Positions 7,512-16,380 are shown, counted from the stretch's first letter. The stretch: 45,363 nt of DNA from an uncultured Bacteroidota bacterium (GCA_903958045.1 CAJBRT010000211.1:1-45363); one strand, 5' to 3'. Notes: generated from the letters alone by a model not told the origin. Numbers and translations: made by a program.

Positions 7512-9587
7512 ATGCCTAAGTATTCTTATATCCCAAGAGATTTAAGTTGGTTGAGTTTTAATGGAAGGGTGTTGCAAGAAGCCAACGACCCGTCGGTTCC
7601 GTTAAAAGAGCGCATCCGTTTTTTAGGCATCTTTTCAAATAACCTGGATGAGTTTTTTAGAGTACGCGTTGCTACCCTCAAGCGAATGATTGAATTTAAA
7701 GGGAAGGGAAAAAAGCTTGACATGCATTTAGAGGAGCACTCGCAAAATATTTTAGATGAAATACAAACAATTGTACTCGAACAACAAAATGAATTTAACC
7801 GTATTTGGAAAAACATTGTTCGTGATTTAAAAAAAGAGAATATAACGCTGATCGATGAAAAACATTTAACCAAAGAGCAACAGATTTTTGTAAAAAAGTT
7901 TTTTGATGAGCAGGTGCGTGGGAACGTAATACCCTTAATGGTTGAATCTATTGATGAAATGCCTTATTTGAGGGACAAGAGTATTTATTTAGGCATTGTG
8001 ATGCGTAAAAAAAATAGTGCCTACAAGAGTAAGTATGCTTTAATTGAAGTACCCGTTTCTGCAATTGGTAGGTTTGTAGAACTGCCTACAAAAACCGGAG
8101 GGCATCAAATTATTTTACTAGAAGATATTATTAGGTTTAGTTTGCCCGTTATTTTTTCATATTTCGACTCTGATTATTTCGAGTCTGCTATTTTTAAAAT
8201 CACCAAAGACGCAGAAATAGATATCGATAATGACCTTGCGAGTAGCCTCATCGAAAAAATAGAAAAAGGATTAAAGAACAGACGTAAAGGAAAACCTGTA
8301 CGTTTTGTATATGACAGAGAAATGGACGCAGGTTTACTCGATTATTTGATTAGGCGTTTACAGCTCACTCAAAAAAGCAATATTATACCCGGAGGACGCA
8401 TTCATAATTTTAGACACTTTATGGATTTCCCAGACCTCGTAATGGAAAAAAGTATCCGTAAAGCTTCATTAACCCACCCCGATTTGCTTAAAAGCCTGCG
8501 CGTAACGGATGTGGTGTTAAAAAAGGATGTAATGCTTCATTTTCCTTACCATAGTTTTAATTCGGTGATTGATTTACTGAGAGAAAGTGCTATGGATCCG
8601 GATGTGCTTTCTATTAAAATAACGGCCTACCGTTTAGCACCTGCTTCTAAAGTGATCAATGCTTTAATTAATGCAGCCCGAAATGGTAAAGCCGTAACGG
8701 TGATGCTTGAAGTAAAAGCCAGATTTGATGAAGAAGCCAATTTAGAATGGAAAGACGTATTGGAACAGGAAGGTATTACTGTTTTATATGGCATACAAAA
8801 TATGAAAGTACACGCCAAGGTTTGTGTGATTAAAAAGCGTGAAAAAAATAGGACGGTACAGTACGGTTTTGTAAGTACCGGTAATTTGCATGAAAAAACA
8901 GCGCGCGTTTATGGTGATCATTGTTTACTTACTAGTAACCGCAATATCATGGCCGACATTAATAAAATATTTCAGTTTTTAGAGCATCCCGAAAAAGGAT
9001 ACGGCCCACTTTTAAGTTGTAAAACGCTTGTGGTGTCGCCTATTTCGATGCGACCAACGATTGTGCATTTAATTAATCAAGAAATTAAAAATGCCAAAGC
9101 TAAAAAGCCTGCTGCTATCACCATTAAATTAAATTCACTCAGTGACGTGGATTTAATTAAAAAACTAAATGATGCTGCCGTTGCAGGTGTTACTATTAAT
9201 ATGATTGTGCGTGGTATTTTTTGTGCCTTAGTTGATCATAAAAAGTTTAATGCAAAGCCGCGTGCCATCAGTATTGTAGACGAGTATTTAGAGCACGCCC
9301 GTGTAATGATATTTTGTAATGGCGGAAAAGAAAAAGTGTTTATTTCTAGTGCTGATTGGATGGTACGTAATATTGATCACAGAGTCGAAGCAGCTGTACC
9401 CATACTTGACCCTGCTATTAAAAAGGAATTACAAGATATTATCCACATTCAGTTGCAGGACAACGTAAAGGCAAGGGTACTAGATAGCGCCTTATTAAAT
9501 AACTATGTACCTTTGGGTTCTAAGAAAAAGATACGCTCTCAAATAGAGACTTATTTATACCTGCAACAGAAAACGAACCGTAAATAG
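7512..9587 (+). CDS. ppk1: Polyphosphate kinase 1
   Basis: The 691-residue protein has the size and full domain order of PPK1: an N-terminal domain with LSWLSFNGRVLQEA and NNLDEFFRVR, a head domain, and two phospholipase-D-like catalytic domains. The autophosphorylated histidine is H434 in MKVHAKVCV (E. coli H435), followed by FVSTGNLHEKTARVYGDH. The second catalytic histidine is H623 in NIDHRVEAAVP. It makes long-chain polyphosphate reversibly from ATP at the inner face of the membrane. Its TAG stop shares one base with the GTG start of ppx, so synthesis and breakdown are translationally coupled. Location between a PlcP-like gene and a Pho-boxed receptor suggests phosphate control. Confidence 0.97.
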   Translation: MPKYSYIPRDLSWLSFNGRVLQEANDPSVPLKERIRFLGIFSNNLDEFFRVRVATLKRMIEFKGKGKKLDMHLEEHSQNILDEIQTIVLEQQNEFNRIWKNIVRDLKKENITLIDEKHLTKEQQIFVKKFFDEQVRGNVIPLMVESIDEMPYLRDKSIYLGIVMRKKNSAYKSKYALIEVPVSAIGRFVELPTKTGGHQIILLEDIIRFSLPVIFSYFDSDYFESAIFKITKDAEIDIDNDLASSLIEKIEKGLKNRRKGKPVRFVYDREMDAGLLDYLIRRLQLTQKSNIIPGGRIHNFRHFMDFPDLVMEKSIRKASLTHPDLLKSLRVTDVVLKKDVMLHFPYHSFNSVIDLLRESAMDPDVLSIKITAYRLAPASKVINALINAARNGKAVTVMLEVKARFDEEANLEWKDVLEQEGITVLYGIQNMKVHAKVCVIKKREKNRTVQYGFVSTGNLHEKTARVYGDHCLLTSNRNIMADINKIFQFLEHPEKGYGPLLSCKTLVVSPISMRPTIVHLINQEIKNAKAKKPAAITIKLNSLSDVDLIKKLNDAAVAGVTINMIVRGIFCALVDHKKFNAKPRAISIVDEYLEHARVMIFCNGGKEKVFISSADWMVRNIDHRVEAAVPILDPAIKKELQDIIHIQLQDNVKARVLDSALLNNYVPLGSKKKIRSQIETYLYLQQKTNRK

Positions 9588-10480
9588 TGAAGTTAGCCGC
9601 CATTGATATTGGAAGTAATGCCGCCCGACTATTAATTAGTGAAGTGACCAAACAGCCAAAGCAGGATCCTGTATTTAATAAAATTAATTTAGTACGCGTG
9701 CCACTCAGGCTTGGCTTTGATGTTTTTGAAACCGGTGAAATATCTAAGCCAAAGGTTAAAATGCTTATGCAAACTTTAAAGGCTTATCAGCATTTATTGG
9801 AAGCCTATCAAATTAAACATGTGTATGCTTGTGCTACAAGTGCAATGCGAGATGCAAAAAATAGTAAAGACATTATTAGAAAAGTGAAGCTCGAAACGGG
9901 TATCGAAATTAAAGTGATATCTGGGCAAGAAGAGGCCTCTTTTATTTATGAAAACCATGTTGCAGAAAATTTAGACACGGATCACTCTTATTTATACATT
10001 GACGTGGGTGGCGGTAGCACCGAACTTACATTTTTTGCAAACGGGGCACTCGTATCAAAAGAGTCTTTTAATATTGGCACCATTAGGCTGTTAAAAGATC
10101 AAATACACGACGATACTTGGGAATCCCTTAAAGACTACGTTAAAAAGAACATCAAAAGTGCACTCCCCTCCATTGCCATTGGGAGTGGTGGTAATATTAC
10201 AAAAATCTTATCTATGAGTAGAATTAAGGAGGGAAGACCGCTTAGTTTAGACCTCCTAAAAGATTATTATAAAGAATTGTCAAGTGTTTCCCTTGAAGAC
10301 CGAATGAATTTATTTGGCCTCAAAGAAGACCGTGCCGATGTTATTGTGCCTGCGTTACTTATATATATACAGGTAATGAAATGGGCCAATATTGAGGCTA
10401 TTTATGTGCCTAAGATAGGCCTAGTAGATGGCCTCATTCACCACCTATATGATCAGGTTGGTAACATTGCGGTAACATAG
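9587..10480 (+). CDS. ppx: Exopolyphosphatase / guanosine-pentaphosphatase family (Ppx/GppA)
   Basis: The 297-residue protein is the short, two-domain Ppx/GppA form with actin-like ATPase folds: AAIDIGSNAARLLI (phosphate 1 loop), ACATSAMRDAKN, SGQEEASFIYE with the catalytic glutamate region, and YIDVGGGSTELTFF (phosphate 2 loop). The C-terminal HD-like domain of long Ppx enzymes is absent. It releases phosphate from polyphosphate ends or hydrolyses pppGpp. The start is GTG, overlapping the ppk1 stop by one base; the alignment of the first motif requires this start. The last codons (V G N I A V T) double as the first two units of the Pho-box-like array. Confidence 0.93.
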   Translation: MKLAAIDIGSNAARLLISEVTKQPKQDPVFNKINLVRVPLRLGFDVFETGEISKPKVKMLMQTLKAYQHLLEAYQIKHVYACATSAMRDAKNSKDIIRKVKLETGIEIKVISGQEEASFIYENHVAENLDTDHSYLYIDVGGGSTELTFFANGALVSKESFNIGTIRLLKDQIHDDTWESLKDYVKKNIKSALPSIAIGSGGNITKILSMSRIKEGRPLSLDLLKDYYKELSSVSLEDRMNLFGLKEDRADVIVPALLIYIQVMKWANIEAIYVPKIGLVDGLIHHLYDQVGNIAVT

Positions 10481-10521
10481 AGGTAACATTGTGTTAACAT
10501 TCCGGTAACGTTGTCGTAACA
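10461..10521 (+). promoter_or_regulatory. Pho-box-like array: six GTAACA hexamers at an 11-base period
   Basis: Hexamers start at 10461, 10472, 10483, 10494, 10505 and 10516, exactly 11 bases apart: GTAACA, GTAACA, GTAACA, TTAACA, GTAACG, GTAACA, with 5-base spacers. PhoB/PhoP response regulators bind direct repeats of this geometry; the Bacillus PhoP box is TTAACA-like with 5-base gaps. The first two units lie inside the 3' end of ppx and the last unit is next to the -7 element of the receptor promoter. The repeat is seen directly; binding by a PhoB/PhoP-type regulator is inferred. Confidence 0.75.
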
Positions 10522-10538
10522 CACCAAAAGTAGTTTTG
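10511..10538 (+). promoter_or_regulatory. Core promoter of the Pho-boxed TonB receptor
   Basis: TAGTTTTG at 10531-10538 matches TAnnTTTG exactly, with TTG at 10511-10513 as a -33 element 17 bases upstream. The -33 element falls within the hexamer array, as in activator-dependent Pho promoters. The ATG at 10547 leaves room for only a few untranslated bases. Confidence 0.55.
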
Positions 10539-10546
10539 CTTCATAA

Positions 10547-13375
10547 ATGAAATACCCAGTGAAGCAATTATTATCTATCGTTTTTTTACTCGTTATAAGT
10601 AGTACATTATTTGCTCAAAAATCTAGGATTGTTGGTAAAGTTACCAATAGCAAAAATGAAGCTTTAGCTAGTGTAACAGTAAAAATGTCTGGTGCTGCAT
10701 CAGCCATGACTAGAACAGACGTTGAAGGTCGTTTTTCTTTTGTAGTAGAGGCTCAAAAAAAATATACACTAACAGTAAGTTATGTTGGTTATACCGAAAA
10801 AACAATTGACGAAGTAACTGTTGCAAAAGCGGGTGATGAAGAAACCGTAAACATTGTTTTAAATGAAGGCGGTAAAGTTTTATCTGATGTAGCGGTTAAA
10901 GCTACCACCAGAACAGCAACTGCAAAAGGTGAAACCGTTAATGCACTTATTACTTTCCAAAAAAATACAAATACCGTTGCATCTGTAATTTCTGCAGAAG
11001 CTATTAAGCGTTCTCCAGATAGAAACACAGGTGAAGTTATTAAACGTACACCGGGTGCAAGTATACAAGAAGGTAAATTTCTAGTGATTAGAGGTTTAGC
11101 TGAGCGTTATAACCTTGCTACATTAAATGGTATACAATTAGGTAGTACAGAGCCTGATAGAAAAGCCTTTTCTTTTGACTTGATCCCTGCTAATATGATT
11201 GATAACATCGTTATCAATAAAGCATTTGTTCCAGAACTTCCGGGTGAGTGGGCAGGTGGTTTAATTCAAGTAAATACAAGAGATATTCCTACCAAAAACT
11301 TTTTTAATATTCAAGTAGGTTCTGGTTTTAACACACAAGCTGTTAATGGAACTTTTTACGAAAATAAAGGTGGTAAAACAGATTATTTAGGTATTGATGA
11401 TGGTACACGTTCTTTACCATCAACCTACACGTCTAAATCTCAGTTTGATGGACTAGCTAATGCTGATAAAACCTACATAGGTTCTACCATGCAAAACAAT
11501 TGGGCGCCTATTGCAGCAAGCAAGTCAAATTTAATTAATGGACAATTCCAGACAAGTGGTGGTTTTGTAAAAGAGTTTAAAAACAACAGAAAGCTTGGTG
11601 CTATTTTTGCACTTAACTACAATAAAAGTGTACGTTTAACCAAGGGTACCAATAGTGGTTTTAACTTTATTGGTAATGGTACCTTTACACCAGATTTTGA
11701 TTACAAGGATGACAGATATAGCACCGACCTACTTTGGGGAGGATTAGCTAATATTTCTTTCCAAATAAATAGCAATAATAAAATTTCTGCTAAAACCTTA
11801 TTCAACATTACTTCTAACGACTTTACTACTTTAAGAACAGGTGTTGAAGGTAATGGTAACGTAAGTTTGGATAGCGCACGTGGCTATGAGTATGGTTTTA
11901 AACAAAATACATTTTGGAACTCTCAAATTAATGGTGAGCATAACATAAAGCCTAACGTACTTAAGTTTAAGTGGTATGGTTCATTTACTTTGTTAGATGG
12001 TTACACCCCTGATCAGCGCAGATTGTATTACTTAAAAAATAACAGTGCTGCATCTAATCCATATGTTGCTTTATTATCAAACGTATTGTCGCAAAAAAGT
12101 GGTAACCGTTTTTACCAAAACTTAAATGATTATGTGTACAACGCGGGTGCCGATTTAGCGTATACTTTTACTGCATTTGGAAACAAGCAAACACTTAAAG
12201 GTGGGTATGCTTTCCAGGTTAAAGACCGTTTGTTTGATGCTAAGCCATTCTCCATTTATTTACCTAGAGACAATGCTGCGCTACGTTTACAAGGACCTTC
12301 TACCATTTTTGCACCTAGCAATTTTGGAAGAGGCGAAGTGTATAGTACACAACTTGCTTTTGATGCTATTAGAGGAAATTTATACCGTTATTTAGCCAAC
12401 ACTATTTTAAATGCTGGTTATGCGCAGTTTGATAACCAATTTGGAAGTAAGTTTAGATTGGTATGGGGTGTAAGAGTTGAAGATTACGACCAATTAATTG
12501 GAAGTGTATATAAGAATGACCCTCGTCATAACTATACAAAAGTTACCGACTTCTTACCTGGTTTAAACGCTACGCTTAAATTAAATAATTTAACCAACTT
12601 ACGTTTATCTGCATCACAAACTGTGGTAAGACCAGAGTTTAGAGAGCTTGCTACCTTCCAGTATTACGACTTTGATTTAAACGCCTCAGTACAAGGTTTA
12701 CCTACCATTGAGCGTACTAAAATTACCAACTTAGATTTACGTTACGAAGTATATCCTGCTTCTGGTGAAGTAATTACTTTAGGTGCATTTTACAAGCACT
12801 TTGATAAGCCTATCGAAATGATTTTCAACTTTGGTGCGGGTGGTTCAAGTACATTTAACTTTGCTAATCCTGAAAGTGCAAGAGCATATGGTGTGGAATT
12901 TGAAATCAGAAAGAAATTAGATTTTTCTGAAGCGCTTAAAAACTTTACGGTTCAAGCTAATGGTACTTATATTAACAGCCGCGTTACAGATCAAAATTTA
13001 GCACTTGATAGACCTCTACAAGGTCAATCTCCATACTTAATTAACTTTAGTGCTTTATACGACTTGCCTTCTAAAGGACTTACGGCTACATTATTATACA
13101 ACCAAATTGGTCGTCGTGTAACATTTGTGGGTAGTTTAGATCAGCCAGATATTTACGAATCTTCACGTCCTGTATTTGATTTTCAGTTGAGCAAAAAATT
13201 TGCTAACAACAACAAAGCAGAATTAGGATTAAACGTTCAAGATATTTTAAATCAAACATTATATTTCTACCAAAACCCTGATGGTAACAACAATTTGGAT
13301 AAAGCAAAAGATCCATTCCGTTTAAGCCGTCAAACAGGTACAAATATTGGAATCAGTTTCTCCTACTCTTTATAA
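10547..13375 (+). CDS. TonB-dependent outer-membrane receptor with carboxypeptidase-like N-terminal domain
   Basis: The 942-residue protein has a signal peptide ending in STLFAQ (about residue 24). A carboxypeptidase-regulatory-like beta-sandwich follows (about 28-105: GKVTNSKNEALASVTVKM ... YVGYTEK), then a plug domain (about 115-235, with IKRTPGASIQ and VIRGLAERYN) and a 22-strand-type barrel to the end (GISFSYSL). It is an energised importer or surface receptor in the outer membrane. It is not of SusC length or pairing; its partner is the lipoprotein 31 bases downstream. A six-unit Pho-box-like array directly upstream suggests phosphate-starvation expression, so phosphate esters or other phosphorus sources are the likely cargo. 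That is inference from regulation, not from the barrel sequence. Confidence 0.9.
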   Translation: MKYPVKQLLSIVFLLVISSTLFAQKSRIVGKVTNSKNEALASVTVKMSGAASAMTRTDVEGRFSFVVEAQKKYTLTVSYVGYTEKTIDEVTVAKAGDEETVNIVLNEGGKVLSDVAVKATTRTATAKGETVNALITFQKNTNTVASVISAEAIKRSPDRNTGEVIKRTPGASIQEGKFLVIRGLAERYNLATLNGIQLGSTEPDRKAFSFDLIPANMIDNIVINKAFVPELPGEWAGGLIQVNTRDIPTKNFFNIQVGSGFNTQAVNGTFYENKGGKTDYLGIDDGTRSLPSTYTSKSQFDGLANADKTYIGSTMQNNWAPIAASKSNLINGQFQTSGGFVKEFKNNRKLGAIFALNYNKSVRLTKGTNSGFNFIGNGTFTPDFDYKDDRYSTDLLWGGLANISFQINSNNKISAKTLFNITSNDFTTLRTGVEGNGNVSLDSARGYEYGFKQNTFWNSQINGEHNIKPNVLKFKWYGSFTLLDGYTPDQRRLYYLKNNSAASNPYVALLSNVLSQKSGNRFYQNLNDYVYNAGADLAYTFTAFGNKQTLKGGYAFQVKDRLFDAKPFSIYLPRDNAALRLQGPSTIFAPSNFGRGEVYSTQLAFDAIRGNLYRYLANTILNAGYAQFDNQFGSKFRLVWGVRVEDYDQLIGSVYKNDPRHNYTKVTDFLPGLNATLKLNNLTNLRLSASQTVVRPEFRELATFQYYDFDLNASVQGLPTIERTKITNLDLRYEVYPASGEVITLGAFYKHFDKPIEMIFNFGAGGSSTFNFANPESARAYGVEFEIRKKLDFSEALKNFTVQANGTYINSRVTDQNLALDRPLQGQSPYLINFSALYDLPSKGLTATLLYNQIGRRVTFVGSLDQPDIYESSRPVFDFQLSKKFANNNKAELGLNVQDILNQTLYFYQNPDGNNNLDKAKDPFRLSRQTGTNIGISFSYSL

Positions 13376-13406
13376 TACTTTATAAAAATTTTTAAAAAAA
13401 AATAAA

Positions 13407-14879
13407 ATGAAAAAATCGGTTTTGTTAGCAGCAGCTTTCGTTGCATTAATCGCTACAAGTTGTAGAAAAATTGAAATGGACGGTGGAGGTTCAACAGTTG
13501 TTGCCCCGCCTACCACACCTGGTGTACAAACTATTGTTCTAAAAGGTCGTATTGATAAGGATACGGTTTTAAGAGAAGGTAACAATTACATCTTAAGTGG
13601 CCTTGTTTACATCGTAAATAATGCAACAATCACTGTTCAACCAGGCGTTACCGTTAAAGGAGATTATACTGGTGCTTCAGTTGCAACACTTGTAATTACG
13701 CGTGGTGCAAAAATCATCGCTGATGGTACGCAAGAAAAACCAATTGTATTTACATCTAATTCTCCAGTTCCTCGTTCTGGTGACTGGGGTGGTATTGTAA
13801 TTTGTGGTAAAGCACCAGTTAATACTGCCTTTACAGGTACAGGCGGTGGTGCAGGTATTTTAGAAGTAGAAGGTGGTATCAACAACTCATTTGGTGATGG
13901 CTTAGCTGGTGGCGGTGCTACCCCTAACAATGCCGATAATTCTGGTATTTTACGTTATGTAAGAATTGAGTATGCTGGTTATGCATACCAACCCGATAAA
14001 GAAATTAATAGCTTAACAATGGCTGCTGTAGGTAGCGGTACAATTATCGACTTCGTGCAAGTTACTTATGCAAAAGATGATGCTTTTGAGTGGTTTGGTG
14101 GTACAGTTAACTGTAAGCACCTTATTGCCTACAAAACGCAGGATGATGATTTTGATTCTGATAATGGATTTAGCGGTAAAATACAGTTTGGTATTGTACT
14201 AAGAGATTCTACTATTGCAGATATCTCTCGTTCTGAAGCTTTTGAATCTGATAACGACGCAAGTGGATCTATTAATAGTCCACAAACTAAAGCGGTTTTC
14301 TCTAACCTTACTTTAATTGGTCCAAGAGCTACCCTTTCTAATAATGGTAACAGTTTATTTTTAGCTGCTGCACACGTTAGAAGAAACACAGGTATCTCTA
14401 TTTACAACTCTGTAATTTTAGGTTGGCCTGCAGGTATTTTAATTGATGCAAGAAATGGCCGTGCAGTAGAAAATAACATTTTGGATAGCACTATCCGTTT
14501 TAAAAACAACACCATTGCAGGTTGCGGACCAGCAGTAGCAGGTGGAACGGATGCTTCTTATAGCTTTATTGCTTCATCAGCTAATGCTAGCTTATGGAAC
14601 GCTGATTCTGTTAAAGCTAGATTTTCAAATACTACTTTCTCTAACACATTATTAGCGAATGTTGCTGATGCTAAATTGATTGCTCCATTTAGTTACAGTG
14701 CACCGGATTTCTTACCATTTGGTGGATCAAACGGTTACCAACCAATCTTAACTGGTGCTAGTTTTACAGACCCTAATTTAACTTCTGGTTTTAACGTGGT
14801 TAAATTTAGAGGTGCATGTGACGCTGCTGGTGTAGATGCATTTTGGTGGAAAGGTTGGACCCGATTTGTAAATAACTAA
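13407..14879 (+). CDS. Beta-helix-like outer-membrane lipoprotein partner of the TonB receptor
   Basis: The 490-residue lipoprotein has a signal peptide ending in LIATSC with the acylated cysteine at residue 19. After a proline-rich linker it shows repeated short beta units (TITVQPGVTVKGDY, LVITRGAKIIADGTQEKPIVFTSN, GDWGGIVICGKAP), as in right-handed parallel beta-helices, and an acidic loop (QDDDFDSDNGFSG) that could bind a cation. No catalytic motif is recognised and the function is not established. Position 31 bases after the Pho-boxed receptor, and before a strong terminator, makes it the second gene of that operon and a candidate surface binding or capture protein, playing the role SusD has with SusC. 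A surface enzyme is the alternative. Confidence 0.72.
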   Translation: MKKSVLLAAAFVALIATSCRKIEMDGGGSTVVAPPTTPGVQTIVLKGRIDKDTVLREGNNYILSGLVYIVNNATITVQPGVTVKGDYTGASVATLVITRGAKIIADGTQEKPIVFTSNSPVPRSGDWGGIVICGKAPVNTAFTGTGGGAGILEVEGGINNSFGDGLAGGGATPNNADNSGILRYVRIEYAGYAYQPDKEINSLTMAAVGSGTIIDFVQVTYAKDDAFEWFGGTVNCKHLIAYKTQDDDFDSDNGFSGKIQFGIVLRDSTIADISRSEAFESDNDASGSINSPQTKAVFSNLTLIGPRATLSNNGNSLFLAAAHVRRNTGISIYNSVILGWPAGILIDARNGRAVENNILDSTIRFKNNTIAGCGPAVAGGTDASYSFIASSANASLWNADSVKARFSNTTFSNTLLANVADAKLIAPFSYSAPDFLPFGGSNGYQPILTGASFTDPNLTSGFNVVKFRGACDAAGVDAFWWKGWTRFVNN

Positions 14880-14917
14880 TCGTTTGTTCTGATAATTTTT
14901 ATAAAGTTTGTTTACAC

Positions 14918-14947
14918 AAAGAGGCCCCGATTTATCGGGGCCTCTTT
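14918..14947. terminator. Bidirectional intrinsic terminator
   Basis: A perfect 13-base-pair stem (14918-14930 with 14935-14947, core GAGGCCCCGA) encloses a 4-base TTTA loop, with T-rich sequence on either side. It separates the lipoprotein gene from the convergent DUF983 gene, which ends at 14951, and can stop both transcripts. Confidence 0.87.
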
Positions 14948-14950
14948 ATT

Positions 14951-15421
14951 TTAATGATTAAAGCGTTCTGGTTTTTCGAGTGGATTGTTTTTCCAATCCG
15001 GGTCATAGCTAACAAACATACTGAGCCATAAAGAGCGGGACAGTCTCATTAGGAGAGGCTGCACTGCAAAGAGCAGCACAAAAGCCGTTCCCATCCAATA
15101 AAACATGCGGTTGTCGTCGATATCAAATGTCATGCCTATTAAAACCTTCCAGGCCACAAAAGTGGAAACAATAAATGCTACCGATAAGGCGTAGCTCACA
15201 TAGCCGGTGCCATAATAAAAGCCTACCTCAATTTCGGTGGGCTGACCACATACCGGGCAGTGTTCGTGCATATCGGTATTGGTTTTTAATTTATACGCCT
15301 GTTGGCTTAAAAAGATATCTCCTTCTCTACAACGTGGACATTTATTGGTAATGACTGCCGGAATAAAATATTTGGTAAGTGGTTTTGGCATAGTGCTTGC
15401 GAATTTGTGCGAATGACGCAA
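14951..15421 (-). CDS. DUF983 family zinc-ribbon membrane protein
   Basis: The protein has up to 156 residues, with a CPRC...CPVC four-cysteine zinc ribbon (NKCPRCREGDIF and HCPVCGQPTE). A GFYYGTGYVSYALS segment follows, then two transmembrane helices, the first in AFIVSTFVAWKVLIG and the second in FYWMGTAFVLLFAVQPLLM. This is the DUF983 layout, a widespread family of unknown function. The second methionine (ATG at 15389-15391, MPKPLTKY) fits the family start better than the first. It ends convergently 4 bases from the terminator. Confidence 0.85.
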   Translation of the reverse strand: MRHSHKFASTMPKPLTKYFIPAVITNKCPRCREGDIFLSQQAYKLKTNTDMHEHCPVCGQPTEIEVGFYYGTGYVSYALSVAFIVSTFVAWKVLIGMTFDIDDNRMFYWMGTAFVLLFAVQPLLMRLSRSLWLSMFVSYDPDWKNNPLEKPERFNH

Positions 15422-15442
15422 AGGTAACTTAAATGTATTCTA

Positions 15443-15643
15443 TTATCTGTTTATTGAACAGCTTCCGCCGCCATAGCCGCAGCCTGTTTTTGTTTTAGAG
15501 GCGTAAATGCCAATTGCAATGAGGAGTACACCAAAAATGGCGGGCATCCAGTCTTTAAACTGCCATGCAATTACTAAAAACATACCACCCATCATTAATC
15601 GGATCACGAGTACAAAGTCTATTTTTTGAAGTAAGCGTATCAT
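15443..15643 (-). CDS. Small two-helix membrane protein with CGYGGGSC tail
   Basis: This is a 66-residue protein with two hydrophobic segments (FVLVIRLMMGGMFLVIAW and MPAIFGVLLIAIGIYA) and a short tail CGYGGGSCSINR with two cysteines. Such proteins are common in Bacteroidota genomes (DUF2892/YgaP-TM-like) but no function is assigned. It lies 21 bases upstream of the DUF983 gene on the same strand and is probably co-transcribed. The paired cysteines could bind metal or form a disulfide, which is speculation. Confidence 0.7.
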   Translation of the reverse strand: MIRLLQKIDFVLVIRLMMGGMFLVIAWQFKDWMPAIFGVLLIAIGIYASKTKTGCGYGGGSCSINR

Positions 15644-15675
15644 AACTGTTATTTAGAGTACAAATATCAGGCCAA

Positions 15676-16125
15676 TTATTTGCCCGAAACGTGACTTTTG
15701 TTACGCAGCTGCATAAACCCCGTTGGGGTGAGGATGCTTAATGGAGCAATGGCTTTTTTAAAGTCTTTGGTATTGGTGGTTATGAAGTAATCTATGTCAG
15801 TGTTTTCTAGTGCTGTATAATACTGTACCGCGTCTTCGGTGTCTGTAAAGCTAGATTCGAGAGCCCTTATGCATGTTTGATTGTCCGGATTGATAAGTGT
15901 TGTATAACTCAAAATAGCCGTTGCAGCCTGAACCACATCTTTATGATCCATTTTTCCAGCCCTTAAAATGTAAATGATATTAATGAGTGAAGAAGAAGAA
16001 GTATAAATAGTTATCTCTTTATTTTCTGCTAGTTCAAATAACAGCTCGGCATTTTTCCATTCTTTTCCACGCTGGGTTAAAAAGTCGATGTATACGTTGG
16101 TGTCCACAAATAATTTATAACGCAT
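15676..16125 (-). CDS. PIN-domain toxin (VapC-like) of a type II toxin-antitoxin pair
   Basis: The 149-residue protein has the PIN ribonuclease pattern: LFVDTNVYIDFL with the first acidic residue D8, a central acidic cluster FTDTEDAVQYYTAL (D95, E97, D98), and FITTNTKDFKKA (N118, D121) near the end. PIN toxins cut RNA with Mg2+ or Mn2+. The gene overlaps the 3' end of the antitoxin gene by 11 bases, the normal coupled arrangement with the antitoxin first. No truncation is visible. The family call is firm; the RNA target is unknown. Confidence 0.87.
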   Translation of the reverse strand: MRYKLFVDTNVYIDFLTQRGKEWKNAELLFELAENKEITIYTSSSSLINIIYILRAGKMDHKDVVQAATAILSYTTLINPDNQTCIRALESSFTDTEDAVQYYTALENTDIDYFITTNTKDFKKAIAPLSILTPTGFMQLRNKSHVSGK

Positions 16126-16360
16126 ACTTTGATTTTAGTTGTTGCATTTTTATTTTTTTCCAATCAGAATTTATGCCGGGCTTATTTTTAAGTAGGCCAC
16201 TTAATTCTTTCACCACCGATTTTTTATTTTCATCGATTGTGCTAAGGGTGTTGAGGTATTCCTCTACTAGTTTGCTAATACTTTTGCCCTTCTTTGCAGA
16301 AATAAGTTTGGCTTTTTTGATGGTTTGAACATCAATGCTAAGGGTGAGTTTGGTGGTCAT
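16115..16360 (-). CDS. Ribbon-helix-helix-type antitoxin (DUF6364-like)
   Basis: The 81-residue basic protein begins MTTKLTLSIDVQTIKKAKLISAKKGKSISKLVEEYL, a short beta-strand followed by two helices, as in ribbon-helix-helix DNA-binding antitoxins. The C-terminal part (LSGLLKNKPG ... MQQLKSKYAL) would wrap the toxin. The ATG at 16358-16360 is preferred to a TTG 21 bases upstream, because the TTG lies against the operator and its extra residues do not match the family. Two palindromes at 16381-16412 upstream are the likely binding sites for autorepression. Confidence 0.83.
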   Translation of the reverse strand: MTTKLTLSIDVQTIKKAKLISAKKGKSISKLVEEYLNTLSTIDENKKSVVKELSGLLKNKPGINSDWKKIKMQQLKSKYAL

Positions 16361-16380
16361 AGAATAGTGGTTAAAGCACA

